Shown piece after piece: positions 38,920 to 47,180 of a stretch of 64,000 nt of DNA. The position numbers and the translations under genes were made by a program. How positions within the stretch are numbered: position 1 is the first letter of the stretch; every line of letters starts with the position of its first letter. Below the pieces are notes generated by a model, which saw only the letters and a program-made list of their open reading frames with translations, had not been told where the DNA came from and ran no database searches. The stretch comes from Streptomyces sp. NBC_01296 (GTDB lineage Bacteria > Actinomycetota > Actinomycetes > Streptomycetales > Streptomycetaceae): positions 682,001 through 746,000 of the forward strand of contig NZ_CP130720.1 of the NCBI RefSeq assembly GCF_035984415.1, in the 5' to 3' direction.

Positions 38920-39381
38920 TCAGACCTCCTGGGCGCGGCGGCGCGGCGGCGCGGCGTCGAGCAGCGCCCACACCCGGCGCCCGTCAGGCCCGACGTCGCT
39001 GCCGCAGCCGACGACGGTGCGCAGGGCCGCGAGTTCGGTGAGGACGGCGCCCTCGTCGGGCGCGGCACCGGCCACGTGGCTGAGGGCCACGGCGAGGATG
39101 CGGTGGTCCTGGTCGGCGAGGTGGACGCTGATCCGTTTGCCGCCGTCGGCGACCGCCGCGTCGACGAGGCGCCGTACGGCGGTCTCGAGGTCCGGCTCGT
39201 CGAGGTGTGCGTATCCCCAGGCCCGGACCGTGGCCGTCGCCTGGGCGCCGGCTTTCCTTGCGGCCCACGGGTCCGCTCGGAACGTCAGCCCGGCGGTCTG
39301 CCGGTTGCGGATCTCCATCCGCGGGCGGGGCCGGTCCGGCGGCACGTTCGACCCGCCCGCCTCAGCCGGTGTCGTAGTCAT
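38920..39381 (-). CDS. Diverged HATPase-like protein
   Basis: 153 residues with WAARKAGAQATATVRAWGYA, DEPDLETAVRRLVDAAVADGG and HLADQDHRILAVALSHVAG. The order of helices and strands matches anti-sigma-factor HATPases (RsbW-like), but the N box (usually ExxxNAxxH) reads VRRLVDAAVADGG and the G box is not seen, so ATP binding is doubtful. Such degenerate copies are frequent in streptomycetes and their role is unknown. ATG 39381 fits the bias. Confidence 0.65.
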   Translation of the reverse strand: MTTTPAEAGGSNVPPDRPRPRMEIRNRQTAGLTFRADPWAARKAGAQATATVRAWGYAHLDEPDLETAVRRLVDAAVADGGKRISVHLADQDHRILAVALSHVAGAAPDEGAVLTELAALRTVVGCGSDVGPDGRRVWALLDAAPPRRRAQEV

Positions 39382-39491
39382 GCGAACACGCTACGCGCAC
39401 GGACGGACTCTCCGAAAGGGCCTCAGGGCCCGAGGGGTTGACGACGGCGGTGGTGCGGCCGCATGCACAGGGCTTCGGCCGCACCCGCGGT

Positions 39492-39630
39492 TCAGCGCCG
39501 CTGCCAGAGCTGTCCGGGGCCGCCGTTGCAGGGCATCTGGCGCACCTCGCGGCGACTGCCGGCCGGCATGCCCGCGTCCTCCAGGCAGAGCCCGGTGACC
39601 CGGTTCCTGATGGTGTGCCGTCCGTCGTTC
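39492..39630 (-). pseudogene. Ricin B-type lectin C-terminal remnant
   Basis: Minus strand: NDGRHTIRNRVTGLCLEDAG then MPCNGGPGQLWQRR and a stop, the last two turns of a ricin beta-trefoil with QxW. Nothing upstream continues it; another remnant on the plus strand starts there. In streptomycetes this domain ends secreted glycosidases, so a lost hydrolase is the likely origin. Confidence 0.6.
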
Positions 39631-39639
39631 AGGGGAGTT

Positions 39640-39775
39640 CGGCGGCATCGCCCTCGGCGGCTGGCGCGAGCGCACCCGCCAAGGCCTGCGGCCCGACATG
39701 AGACCGCTGCTCGACCTGGTGCCGGACGGCGCGCTCGCCGCACTGCTGGGCGACCGCGCTCGGGCCGACCGCTCA
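39640..39775 (+). pseudogene. Regulator fragment (ArsR/DUF5937-like), uncertain
   Basis: GGIALGGWRERTRQGLRPDM then RPLLDLVPDG and ALAALLGDRARAD in one biased frame without start, running into antisense of the next gene. The stretch resembles the N-terminal part of DUF5937-ArsR proteins. Assignment is weak. Confidence 0.25.
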
Positions 39776-40084
39776 GCCCAGCGTCACGGTGAACAGCGCC
39801 GCGGTGATGGTGAGCGCCGCGCAGGTCAGCAGTAACGGCCGCCCGGCGCTCAGCACCCACCCGATGCCGCGGCATCCGGCGGTGCCCGAGGCCGGGCCCT
39901 CCTGTAATGCGGGCCCGTCGGCACCCGCCGTCGGGCGCACGGTGGCGTCGGCTTCGCGCAGGAGGGCGCACTGGCCGCACTCCTCCGTGCCGTGGAGGGA
40001 CGAGTCGGAGTCGATCCAGTACGCGCCGTTGAGCTCTGCGAAAGAAACATCGGGGGACACGACTGGACGCGTGGAAGCTTCCAT
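39773..40084 (-). CDS. Small single-pass membrane protein with CxxC
   Basis: 103 residues from ATG 40084. The N-terminal part is polar with ECGQCALLREAD; the last 30 residues form a hydrophobic helix (GRPLLLTCAALTITAALFTV), so a tail-anchored or single-pass protein. Family not recognised. The CGQC could bind metal or be redox active. It lies downstream of the GH18 gene on the same strand. Confidence 0.5.
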   Translation of the reverse strand: MEASTRPVVSPDVSFAELNGAYWIDSDSSLHGTEECGQCALLREADATVRPTAGADGPALQEGPASGTAGCRGIGWVLSAGRPLLLTCAALTITAALFTVTLG

Positions 40085-40146
40085 GACCGCCAAACGGACC
40101 GCCTGCCGCGGAAGCAACGGCGACCACCGCATCCGAGACCGGATCG

Positions 40147-41226
40147 TCACCGGAAGTCCGTCGACGCCGTACGGGTGGGCCGCTGTGCGGCCAGGGTCTT
40201 CCACAGGGCGGGGTCCTCGAAGCCCAGGGCCCAGAGGCCGGGGGCGCGGACTTCGAAGCGGGCGAGGACCTCGAGGTGGGCGGCGCTGCCGCGGGCGTCC
40301 TGGTACCAGACCTCGTGGCGTTCGCCCTCGTCGTCCGTGTAGGTGAAGTGCGGGGTGCCGGAGGCGGTGTCGTACGTGTACTGCGCGCCCACCGCTCGGC
40401 GCAGGGCCTCGGCCTCCCGGGTGGTGACGTGCCCGGCCCGGGCCGTGGAGCCCACCGTCCAGTTCCAGCCGTAGGCCGGCAGGGCCACCTCCAGTTTGCC
40501 GCGGGGCACGTTGGCGGTGGCGTAGGCGAGGAACTCCTCGTACCAGGCCAGGGAGGAGAGCGGGCCGGGTGCTTGCAGGGCGTTGTGGAGGTTGTAGCCC
40601 ATGATGCGCAGCCGGTCGGCGACGGACCCCAGGTGGGCGTAGTCGAAGGCCTGGCCCGAGTCCCGGGTGCGGGGCATGACCGTGATCACGCACTGTTTGG
40701 CCAAGGCGTGCAGGCGGGCGCAGAGTTCGGTGGTCAGCGCGTTGTAGCCGGTGCGGACCTGTTCGCGCAGGACCGTGTCCTCGGTCTCGGTCATCCGCTC
40801 GTAGTCGAGGTCGAGCCCGTCGTACCGTCGGCTGGTGGCGATGTCGAGCAGGGCTTCGACGTGCGCGGCGCGCCGGGCCGGATCGTGCAGGAGGGCCGCC
40901 ATCGCGGGGGCGCCGAGGCTTTCCGTGACGGTGGGGACCACCTTGATGCCCTTGGCCCGGAGGCCGTCGACGATCCGGCGGTCCCCCGCGCCCGTCTCAC
41001 CCTTGACGGCGCTCTCGCCGGAGGTCGCGTACCAGAACGGGCTGACGGTGTGGAGCTGGTCGGCGTGGGCCAGGGCGTCCTGGTAGCCGGCTTCGATGTT
41101 CCACCAGGGCAGCCAGGCGGACACCGTACGGGCGGGTGCGGGGGGTTCGGCGGACGGCGGCACGGGGGCGGCCCCCGACAGGGTGAGCACGGCGGCCGCG
41201 AGGAGGCCGGTGAGCGCGTTCTTCAT
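40147..41226 (-). CDS. Secreted GH18-family glycosidase (YaaH/SleL-like)
   Basis: 359 residues with a signal peptide (MKNALTGLLAAAVLTLSGAA). The catalytic DxxDxDxE is intact at 136-143 (DGLDLDYE), with MPRTRDSG, RIMGYNLHN and VALPAYGWNW as the later strands, the subgroup of spore-cortex glucosaminidases and chitinase-like proteins rather than large chitinases. It should cleave beta-1,4-linked N-acetylglucosamine in chitin or peptidoglycan. ATG 41226 chosen for the signal peptide. No binding module. Confidence 0.88.
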   Translation of the reverse strand: MKNALTGLLAAAVLTLSGAAPVPPSAEPPAPARTVSAWLPWWNIEAGYQDALAHADQLHTVSPFWYATSGESAVKGETGAGDRRIVDGLRAKGIKVVPTVTESLGAPAMAALLHDPARRAAHVEALLDIATSRRYDGLDLDYERMTETEDTVLREQVRTGYNALTTELCARLHALAKQCVITVMPRTRDSGQAFDYAHLGSVADRLRIMGYNLHNALQAPGPLSSLAWYEEFLAYATANVPRGKLEVALPAYGWNWTVGSTARAGHVTTREAEALRRAVGAQYTYDTASGTPHFTYTDDEGERHEVWYQDARGSAAHLEVLARFEVRAPGLWALGFEDPALWKTLAAQRPTRTASTDFR

Positions 41227-41319
41227 GCCCACGACCCTGACGTCATCCGGGTGCCCGCAGGGTGACGGCACGTCGGGCAGACGAGTGGTGGCGGCGGCCC
41301 CGGAGCGGTGGGGCGGGGG

Positions 41320-41565
41320 TCAGGTGCGCTTCACGCTGAAGGCGACCGTGTCGACGCTGCCGGGTTCGGTTGTGCTCGCGATCTCCGTGCTGCCTTCCAT
41401 CTGACGACGCGGGTGAGGCCTGCTGTGCAGACCACGCTGGTGCTCCAGCCGTCGCCCGCGAAGGTCTTGAAGCCGAGCTGGCCGTTGCCGAGGCTGTCGA
41501 CCTTGACCACCGCCATGGAGATCGCGGCGCGGAAGCTCGGGTTGCGGACCCCGCCGAACCGTGCT
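41320..41565 (-). pseudogene. Secreted-protein C-terminal remnant
   Basis: Minus strand: FRAAISMAVVKVDSLGNGQL then GFKTFAGDGWSTSVVCTAGL, and after a one-base shift MEGSTEIASTTEPGSVDTVA and FSVKRT with a stop at 41320. Beta-rich and with coding bias, but without start. Family not recognised; likely the last 75 residues of a secreted protein. It fills much of the gap before the GlxA regulator. Confidence 0.4.
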
Positions 41566-41640
41566 GTGCGGCAGCGATGTCTGGATCCTGCAGATGCCCG
41601 TCATTGCAGACGCATGGGCCGGACCCGGATATTGGGGGTC

Positions 41641-42660
41641 ATGAACTCCGGCTCGCACTCCCCTCTCTCCGGCCCCCACGTGGTCGTGTTCGCGATGTTC
41701 CCCGGGATCGACGCGCTCGACGTGACGGGTCCGGCCGAGGTCTTCGCCATGACGAACCTCGTGCTGGGGGCGAACCACTCGGGTGTCGGCCGCGGCTACG
41801 AGGTGCACCTGGCCGGTGAGCGGCGCGGTCCGGTGGCGACCTCCGCCGGAGTGCGCCTGCACGTGGAGGAACTGTTCTGCGAGCAGGGCACGATCGACAC
41901 GCTGGTGGTGCCGGGCCGGATCCGAATCGGCGCCGGCGGTCCCGAACCGCAGGTCGATCCCGCCGTGGTGGCCTGGCTCCGTGAGGTCGGACCGGCCGCG
42001 GGCCGGGTCGCTTCGGTGTGCGTGGGCGCGCAGGTGACCGCCGCCGCCGGTCTGCTCGACGGCCACCGGGCGACCACCCACTGGGCCACGGCCGAACGGT
42101 TCGCCGCGGATCACCCCGCCGTCGAGGTCGACCCCGATCCCATCTTCGTCCGCTCGGGCCGGATGTGGACGAGCGCCGGCATCACTTCGTCCATGGATCT
42201 CGCCCTGGCACTCGTGGCCGAGGACCACGGCGACGAGGTGGCCCTCGAAGTCGCCCGCATCATGGTCATGTACCTCCAGCGGCCGGGCGGCCAGAGCCAG
42301 TTCAGCGTTCCCCTGGCCCACCCGGCCGGCAGCCGCGAGGATCTGCGCGCGCTGCGGCGGTGGATCGGCGAGCACCTGGACGCCGACCTGTCGGTGCCCG
42401 CGCTCGCCGCGCGGATGTCCATGAGCGAGCGGCATTTCGCCCGGGTCTTCCGGGCCGAGACCGGCAGCACGCCCGGCTCCTACGTCGAGAGGATGCGGCT
42501 GGAGGCGGCCCGCCGGCTCCTGGAACGCACCGCACGGCTCGCACCCGACATCGCCCGCGCCTGCGGCTTCGGCTCGGTCGAGTCCCTGCACCGCGTCTTC
42601 CGCGACCGCCTGGACACCTCTCCGGGCGAGTACCGCAGCCGGTTCCGCACCACCGCCTGA
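41641..42660 (+). CDS. GlxA-family AraC-type regulator
   Basis: 339 residues: DJ-1/PfpI domain (VVVFAMFPGIDALDVTGPAE, RVASVCVGAQVTAAAGLLDG) and two AraC helix-turn-helices (LSVPALAARMSMSERHFARV, IARACGFGSVESLHRVFRD). GGGGGTC precedes ATG 41641. It stands 87 bases before and in line with the MBL-fold gene, which may be its target. Second GlxA-type gene of the window; the two are only moderately alike. Confidence 0.92.
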   Translation: MNSGSHSPLSGPHVVVFAMFPGIDALDVTGPAEVFAMTNLVLGANHSGVGRGYEVHLAGERRGPVATSAGVRLHVEELFCEQGTIDTLVVPGRIRIGAGGPEPQVDPAVVAWLREVGPAAGRVASVCVGAQVTAAAGLLDGHRATTHWATAERFAADHPAVEVDPDPIFVRSGRMWTSAGITSSMDLALALVAEDHGDEVALEVARIMVMYLQRPGGQSQFSVPLAHPAGSREDLRALRRWIGEHLDADLSVPALAARMSMSERHFARVFRAETGSTPGSYVERMRLEAARRLLERTARLAPDIARACGFGSVESLHRVFRDRLDTSPGEYRSRFRTTA

Positions 42661-42747
42661 ACCCCCGGCACCTAAACCACGCCGCGCCCGGGCATCCCGG
42701 GTGCGGCGACGATCCCGCACGCCCTCACCCACCTTGGAGCCATCACC

Positions 42748-43497
42748 GTGAAGTTCTCCGCCACCCACATCGGCACCGCCACGGTCCTGCTGGAGATCGC
42801 AGGCCTGCGCCTGCTGACCGACCCGGTCTTCGACGCGCCCGCCGAGTACCGCCACGATCCGGTCGTCCTGCGCAGCACGGCCGGCCCGGCGATCGCCCTC
42901 GCGGACCTGCCCCCGATCGACGCCGTGCTCCTCAGCCACGACGACCACCCCGACAACCTGGACGCCGCCGGCCGCACCCTGCTCGCCGGACGGCCCGTCC
43001 TGACCACGCAGAGCGGCGCGGGCCGCCTCGGCGGCCAGGCCGTCGGCCTCGCGCCGTGGGCCGCGTACGAGCTCACCGTGCGCGGTACGACCCTGCGCAT
43101 CACCGCCACCCCCGGCGTCCACGGGCCGGTCGGCGACGTCATCGGCTTCGTCATCGAGGCCGAAGGCGAAGAGGAGGCTCTCTACATATCCGGCGACACC
43201 GTCTACGTCGACGAACTCGACCGGATCGCTGAGCGGTTCAGCATCGGCACCGCCTTCCTCCACCTCGGTGCCGCCCGGATCGCCGCCTTCGGCAACGGCC
43301 GGCTCATCACCATGGACGCGGCCCAGGGCGCGGCCCTGACCCGCTCGCTGGGCGCCCGTACGGCCGTCCCCATCCACTACGCGTCGTGGGAGCACTTCAG
43401 CGAGGACCGCGCCGGGATCACCGCGGCCTTCGCCGCGGCCGGCGTCGGCGACCGCCTCCGCTGGCTCACGCCCGGCGCTCGCGAAACCCTCGGCTGA
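42748..43497 (+). CDS. MBL-fold metallo-hydrolase
   Basis: 249 residues, compact UlaG-like beta-lactamase fold: FSATHIGTATVLLEIAGLRL, LLTDPVFDAP, the active-site loop LLSHDDHPDNLD (in place of HxHxDH), TATPGVHGP, YISGDTVYVDEL and VPIHYASWEHFS. The His/Asp/Asn loop is the version seen in a large actinobacterial subgroup, so metal binding is likely though different. Substrate unknown. GTG 42748 starts right at the first strand. Likely co-regulated with the GlxA gene before it. Confidence 0.88.
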   Translation: MKFSATHIGTATVLLEIAGLRLLTDPVFDAPAEYRHDPVVLRSTAGPAIALADLPPIDAVLLSHDDHPDNLDAAGRTLLAGRPVLTTQSGAGRLGGQAVGLAPWAAYELTVRGTTLRITATPGVHGPVGDVIGFVIEAEGEEEALYISGDTVYVDELDRIAERFSIGTAFLHLGAARIAAFGNGRLITMDAAQGAALTRSLGARTAVPIHYASWEHFSEDRAGITAAFAAAGVGDRLRWLTPGARETLG

Positions 43498-43530
43498 GCC
43501 GGAAGGGGGCGAGGACGTACGGGGGTCGGT

Positions 43531-44130
43531 TCAGGCGGCCTGCAGGGCCGCGGCGCCGAAGGACACGTTGAAACGGTCGCACCAGATGGTGACGCTCGAG
43601 TAGTCGGCGAGGTTCACCTCGGCCGGGATCTCGTAGTTTTGATCGCCCTTGTTGCCCTTGAGCTTGCCCAGGCTCACGTGCTTGCCGTCGTCGAAGACGA
43701 ACCAGCCGTCCGAGCCCTCCTTCACCGGGGCGTCGGTCAGCCACACGCGCAGGTCGGGACCGCTGCTGGTGTCGAGGTTCTCGAGCCGGAGCGTGCGCGA
43801 GCCGTCGGGCAGCTTGATGAGCTTCACCGTGCCGCTGGTGCTGTGCTCGTGGCTGATCAGGGAACCCTGGGCAACGGTCTGCGGTCCCGGCGCGGGGGCG
43901 GCCCCCGGCCGCGAGGAGCCGGGCCCCGGGGCGGTGGAGGCGGTGGGCAGTGCCTCGTCGACGGTGGAGTTCTGCCAGAGCTTCCACGGCTGGGCCCAGT
44001 ACAGCCCGGCGCCCAGCACGAGCGTGGCCGCGATCAGCACCCAGGCCAGCAGCCGGCCGCGCCGCCGGCGCGGCCCCGTCGCCGTCCCCGTTGCGGCCCC
44101 GGCCCCGGTCCCGGCCCCCGTCCTCGTCAT
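43531..44130 (-). CDS. Membrane-anchored DM13-domain protein
   Basis: 199 residues: basic N-terminus, one helix (RLLAWVLIAATLVLGAGLYW), a Pro/Gly/Ser linker, then the DM13 domain at about 85-195 with HSTSGTVKLIKLPDGSRTLR, LRVWLTDAPV and SSVTIWCDRFNVSFG; the conserved Cys (IWCDRF) is present, which in other DM13 proteins is proposed to be redox active. AGAGGGG precedes ATG 44130. Extracytoplasmic, function unknown. Confidence 0.85.
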   Translation of the reverse strand: MTRTGAGTGAGAATGTATGPRRRRGRLLAWVLIAATLVLGAGLYWAQPWKLWQNSTVDEALPTASTAPGPGSSRPGAAPAPGPQTVAQGSLISHEHSTSGTVKLIKLPDGSRTLRLENLDTSSGPDLRVWLTDAPVKEGSDGWFVFDDGKHVSLGKLKGNKGDQNYEIPAEVNLADYSSVTIWCDRFNVSFGAAALQAA

Positions 44131-44352
44131 GACAGCCCCTCTTCGTCGATGCGTTCCCTGGTCATTCAACGCGGGCGGGTGATCCGAGCGCCATGATCCC
44201 CTGATGACGAAAGTCTTACGTCCGCCGCAGGCCGGGCGGCCGGACGGCCGCGGTCCGACGGACGTCGAGCCGGCACCCTGGGTGCCGCATGACAGACTGC
44301 CTCCTTGATCGCGGGGGCATCAGGCTCCCGTGCACGGCGAATTGGGAGAGTA

Positions 44353-44895
44353 GTGCGCAAGGCGAAGTGGGCGGCTGCGGCTGCTGGTGTGGTGCTGTTG
44401 GTCGCGGGTTGCGGCAGCGAGGGCGGCGCGGACAAGAGCAAGGGCGGCGAGGCGCCCGCGTCCGGCTCCTCGGCCCCGGCGGTCGGCGCGGGAGCGGGTT
44501 CGGGCGGCTCCGGCACCCTGGACGCCGCCGCGGTGAAGAAGGAGATCGAGTCCGCGGCCACGGCGGCCGGTTTCGCCGAGAAGCCCGGTGACGAAGTACC
44601 GGCGAACCTGAAGTCCTGCATGGTCTCGTGGACCGCGGACAGCAAGAAGGTTTCCGACTCCAGGAAGTCCTACGACGCCACGGTCGCGACGCTGGCCAAG
44701 GGCGGCTGGAAGGAGACCCGGACCGTCGATCAGCCGGCCGCGGTCATCAAGGCGCTGGACAAGAGCGGCTGGAGCGTGAAGGCGAGCCACCAGGGCAAGG
44801 CGGGCGCCCTGCTGGTCGTCTCGTTCATCGCCACGGACAACGGTCCGACGTGCGCGAAGGCCTTCCAGGAAGACCTCGCCAACAACAAGCACTGA
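44353..44895 (+). CDS. Small secreted lipoprotein
   Basis: 180 residues. Signal peptide with lipobox GVVLLVAGCGSEG, then a Gly/Ser/Ala-rich linker, then a mixed alpha-beta region with LKSCMVSWTADSKKVSDSRK, GGWKETRTVDQPAAVI and GGWSVKASH-like repeats (two GGW/SGW motifs), and one more Cys near the end. No known domain. GTG 44353 follows GGGAGAG. Two hairpins follow the gene. Confidence 0.82.
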   Translation: MRKAKWAAAAAGVVLLVAGCGSEGGADKSKGGEAPASGSSAPAVGAGAGSGGSGTLDAAAVKKEIESAATAAGFAEKPGDEVPANLKSCMVSWTADSKKVSDSRKSYDATVATLAKGGWKETRTVDQPAAVIKALDKSGWSVKASHQGKAGALLVVSFIATDNGPTCAKAFQEDLANNKH

Positions 44896-44905
44896 TTTTC
44901 CGCTC

Positions 44906-44923
44906 CCCGCCCTGAAGGGCGGG
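44906..44923 (+). terminator. Short terminator hairpin after the lipoprotein gene
   Basis: CCCGCCC (44906-44912) with GGGCGGG (44917-44923) and a TGAA loop, ten bases after the stop. Confidence 0.65.
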
Positions 44924-44956
44924 ATTCCCGCCACGGCACGTCCGACCGCCTCATCC

Positions 44957-44992
44957 GCCGGGTGGGGTGTACCTGGGTACACCCCACCCGGC
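44957..44992. promoter_or_regulatory. 16-base perfect inverted repeat upstream of the CPBP operon
   Basis: GCCGGGTGGGGTGTAC (44957-44972) and its exact complement (44977-44992) enclose a four-base loop. It is 80 bases upstream of the CPBP protease ATG and 62 after the lipoprotein stop. It can be a second terminator, or, as the core GGGGTGTAC-N4-GTACACCCC is operator-like, a binding site for a dimeric regulator of the CPBP/two-component operon. Confidence 0.55.
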
Positions 44993-45072
44993 AACCAGGT
45001 GCAGTGGCTGCGGCCTCGGCAGGAGGCATCGTCGACGGCGTAACAGTTTGCCCGCCGACGGAGGTTGAGGAC

Positions 45073-45897
45073 ATGGGAAACGCTGATGGACAGACCCTGG
45101 CAAGACCGGACGCGGCAGGAGCGCTCCCCGGCACCGGGCCGCGCGGCCGGATCACGGCGAAGGCGGCGGTGTTCCTCACCGTCGCCTTCCTGGCGGCCGG
45201 CGCGCTCGGCGCCGCTCAGGCGGGGACACCGATCCCCACCGAGGTCGTCCAGCTGACGCAGTTCGGACCGGCCCTCGGAGTCGCCGTGGTCGCCGTGCTC
45301 TGGCGGGGCGAGATCCGGAGCCTGCTCACCGGGGTCCTGCGCGGCGGCGCGCGCTTCGGCGCGCGCGGCGCACTGCTGCTCGCCACCGCGCCCCTGATCG
45401 TCGCCCTCTGTGCGGCGGTGTACGGCCTCGTCACCGGCGACGTCCGGTTCACCGGCCCGAGCGTGCTGGACAACCCCCTCGCCCTGATCGTGGTGGCGCA
45501 GTTCATCGGCGCGTGCGGCGAGGAGCTCGGCTGGCGCTGTCTGCTCCAACCCCTGCTCCGAACCCGCTGCGGCCCGCTCGCGTCCTCGGTCACGGTGGGT
45601 CTGCTGTGGGGCGTCTGGCACGTTCAGGTCTTCGCGCAGGACCCGGCGTATGCAGGGGCGTTCCTCCTCGCGACCGTGTCCCTGTCCGTGGTCCTGGGGT
45701 CGGCCCTGGAGCGGATGCGCGGATCGCGGCTGCTGTTCGCCGGAGGATTTCATATGCTGATCAACTTGGGCCTGTTGCTGTTCATGGACGAGGAATCAGG
45801 AGCTGTTCTCCCGATGGTGCTGTTTGCTCTGGCCGGTCTGACGGCGGCCGTCGTATGGACCCTGGGGACCAAGCGGGCTGCGGGTCCGGCGCGTTGA
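45073..45897 (+). CDS. CPBP-family intramembrane metalloprotease
   Basis: 274 residues, eight or so helices. Active-site motifs: CGEELGWR near 148-155 (EExxxR), LWGVWHVQVF near 178 (His) and FHMLINLGLL near 225 (His-Asn), all intact. CPBP (Abi/Rce1-like) proteases cleave prenyl or membrane peptides and in bacteria often act in bacteriocin maturation or immunity. Followed by a histidine kinase whose leader overlaps its stop (TTGA), so the protease and two-component system are one transcript. ATG 45073 has GAGG upstream. Confidence 0.88.
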   Translation: MGNADGQTLARPDAAGALPGTGPRGRITAKAAVFLTVAFLAAGALGAAQAGTPIPTEVVQLTQFGPALGVAVVAVLWRGEIRSLLTGVLRGGARFGARGALLLATAPLIVALCAAVYGLVTGDVRFTGPSVLDNPLALIVVAQFIGACGEELGWRCLLQPLLRTRCGPLASSVTVGLLWGVWHVQVFAQDPAYAGAFLLATVSLSVVLGSALERMRGSRLLFAGGFHMLINLGLLLFMDEESGAVLPMVLFALAGLTAAVVWTLGTKRAAGPAR

Positions 45898-45908
45898 CGC
45901 AGGACACG

Positions 45909-47180
45909 GTGAGGGCATGGCCGGCCCCGCGGCCTTGGGCCGCCGTCGTGCGCTGCCAGCTGCTGAGCCTGCTCGCCCTCGCCGCGTCCTGCGTCGGCGG
46001 GCTCGTGGTGGTCGCCCTGCTGCTCCTGCCGGTCGGAGCCGGATTCCCGCTGCTGCCGACCGCCGCGAAGGCGCTGCGCACCCTGTCGGACCGCTCCCGC
46101 CGGTGGGCCACCGGGTGGAGCGGCATCCGGATCAGCCCGCCCGAGCCGTTGACCACGGACCGCACCGCGTCCCGCCGTACGAGGGTCGCGGCGGTCCTCG
46201 GGAGCGAGGGGTTCTGGCGCGACCTCGTCTGGGCCTGGCTGGAACCGCTGATCGGCGGGCTGCTCGTGGCCGTTCCCCTCGCGCTCGTCGAGTACGGGGC
46301 GTTCGGCGCGCTGGTGCAGCCGCTGGTGTGGCGGCGACTGGGTGACGGCAACTGGTATGCGTTCGTTCCGGTGCACAGCACCCCGACGATGCTCGCCGCG
46401 CTGGTGCTGGGCCTCGCGTTCATCGCCGCCGGTGTGTACGGCGCACCCGCGGTGCTCCGGCTCCACGCGCGCTGGAGCCGGTGGCTGCTGTCCGCACCGC
46501 GTACCGCCGAACTCACCCGGCGCGTCGAGCGGTTGACCGATACGCGTACGGAGGCGCTCGACATCCAGGCGGCGGAGCTGCGCCGTATCGAGCGGGACCT
46601 GCACGACGGCGCCCAGGCCCGCCTCGTGGCGCTGGGTATGGCCCTGGACCGGGCGGCCCGGCTCATCGACACCGATCCGGCCGCCGCCCGCGGCCTGTTG
46701 ACGGCCGGCCGGGAGACCTCCGCCAGGGCCCTGCAGGATCTGCGGGAGCTGGTCCGGGGCATCCATCCCCCGGTACTGGCCGACCGCGGTCTCGGCGACG
46801 CCGTCCGGTCGCTGGCGCTCGACAGCTTCCTCGACGTGCACGTGGACAACCGGCTGCCGGGCCGACTGCCGGCGCCGGTGGAGTCCGCTGCGTACTTCGC
46901 GGTGAACGAGCTGCTGGCCAACGCGGCGAAGCATTCCGGCGGCCGGCGCGTCAGCGTGCTCCTGGAACACCACGAGGATGCGCTGCTGCGGATCGCGGTC
47001 GTCGACGACGGCCGTGGCGGCGCGGACGACCGCGCCGGCGGCACCGGACTGCGCGGTGTCCGCCGCCGGTTGGGTACGTTCGACGGCATCCTCGTCCTGC
47101 ACAGTCCGCAGGGCGGCCCGACCACCGTGACGATGGAGATCCCATGCGTGTTGTCCTCGCCGAAGACCTCTTCCTTCTGA
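45909..47180 (+). CDS. NarL-type sensor histidine kinase
   Basis: 423 residues. Four membrane helices (starting QLLSLLALAASCVGGLVVVA, then LIGGLLVAVPLALVEYGAF and MLAALVLGLAFIAAGVYGA), then HisKA_3 with RIERDLHDGAQARLVALGMA (His phosphoacceptor) near 235, and HATPase with AVNELLANAAKHSGG and GGTGLRGVRRR. All catalytic boxes are intact. GTG 45909 has GCAGGA four bases before; TTG 45894, overlapping the protease stop, is possible. Its end overlaps the response regulator by 37 bases. Signal unknown; the membrane part has no large external domain. Confidence 0.9.
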   Translation: MRAWPAPRPWAAVVRCQLLSLLALAASCVGGLVVVALLLLPVGAGFPLLPTAAKALRTLSDRSRRWATGWSGIRISPPEPLTTDRTASRRTRVAAVLGSEGFWRDLVWAWLEPLIGGLLVAVPLALVEYGAFGALVQPLVWRRLGDGNWYAFVPVHSTPTMLAALVLGLAFIAAGVYGAPAVLRLHARWSRWLLSAPRTAELTRRVERLTDTRTEALDIQAAELRRIERDLHDGAQARLVALGMALDRAARLIDTDPAAARGLLTAGRETSARALQDLRELVRGIHPPVLADRGLGDAVRSLALDSFLDVHVDNRLPGRLPAPVESAAYFAVNELLANAAKHSGGRRVSVLLEHHEDALLRIAVVDDGRGGADDRAGGTGLRGVRRRLGTFDGILVLHSPQGGPTTVTMEIPCVLSSPKTSSF

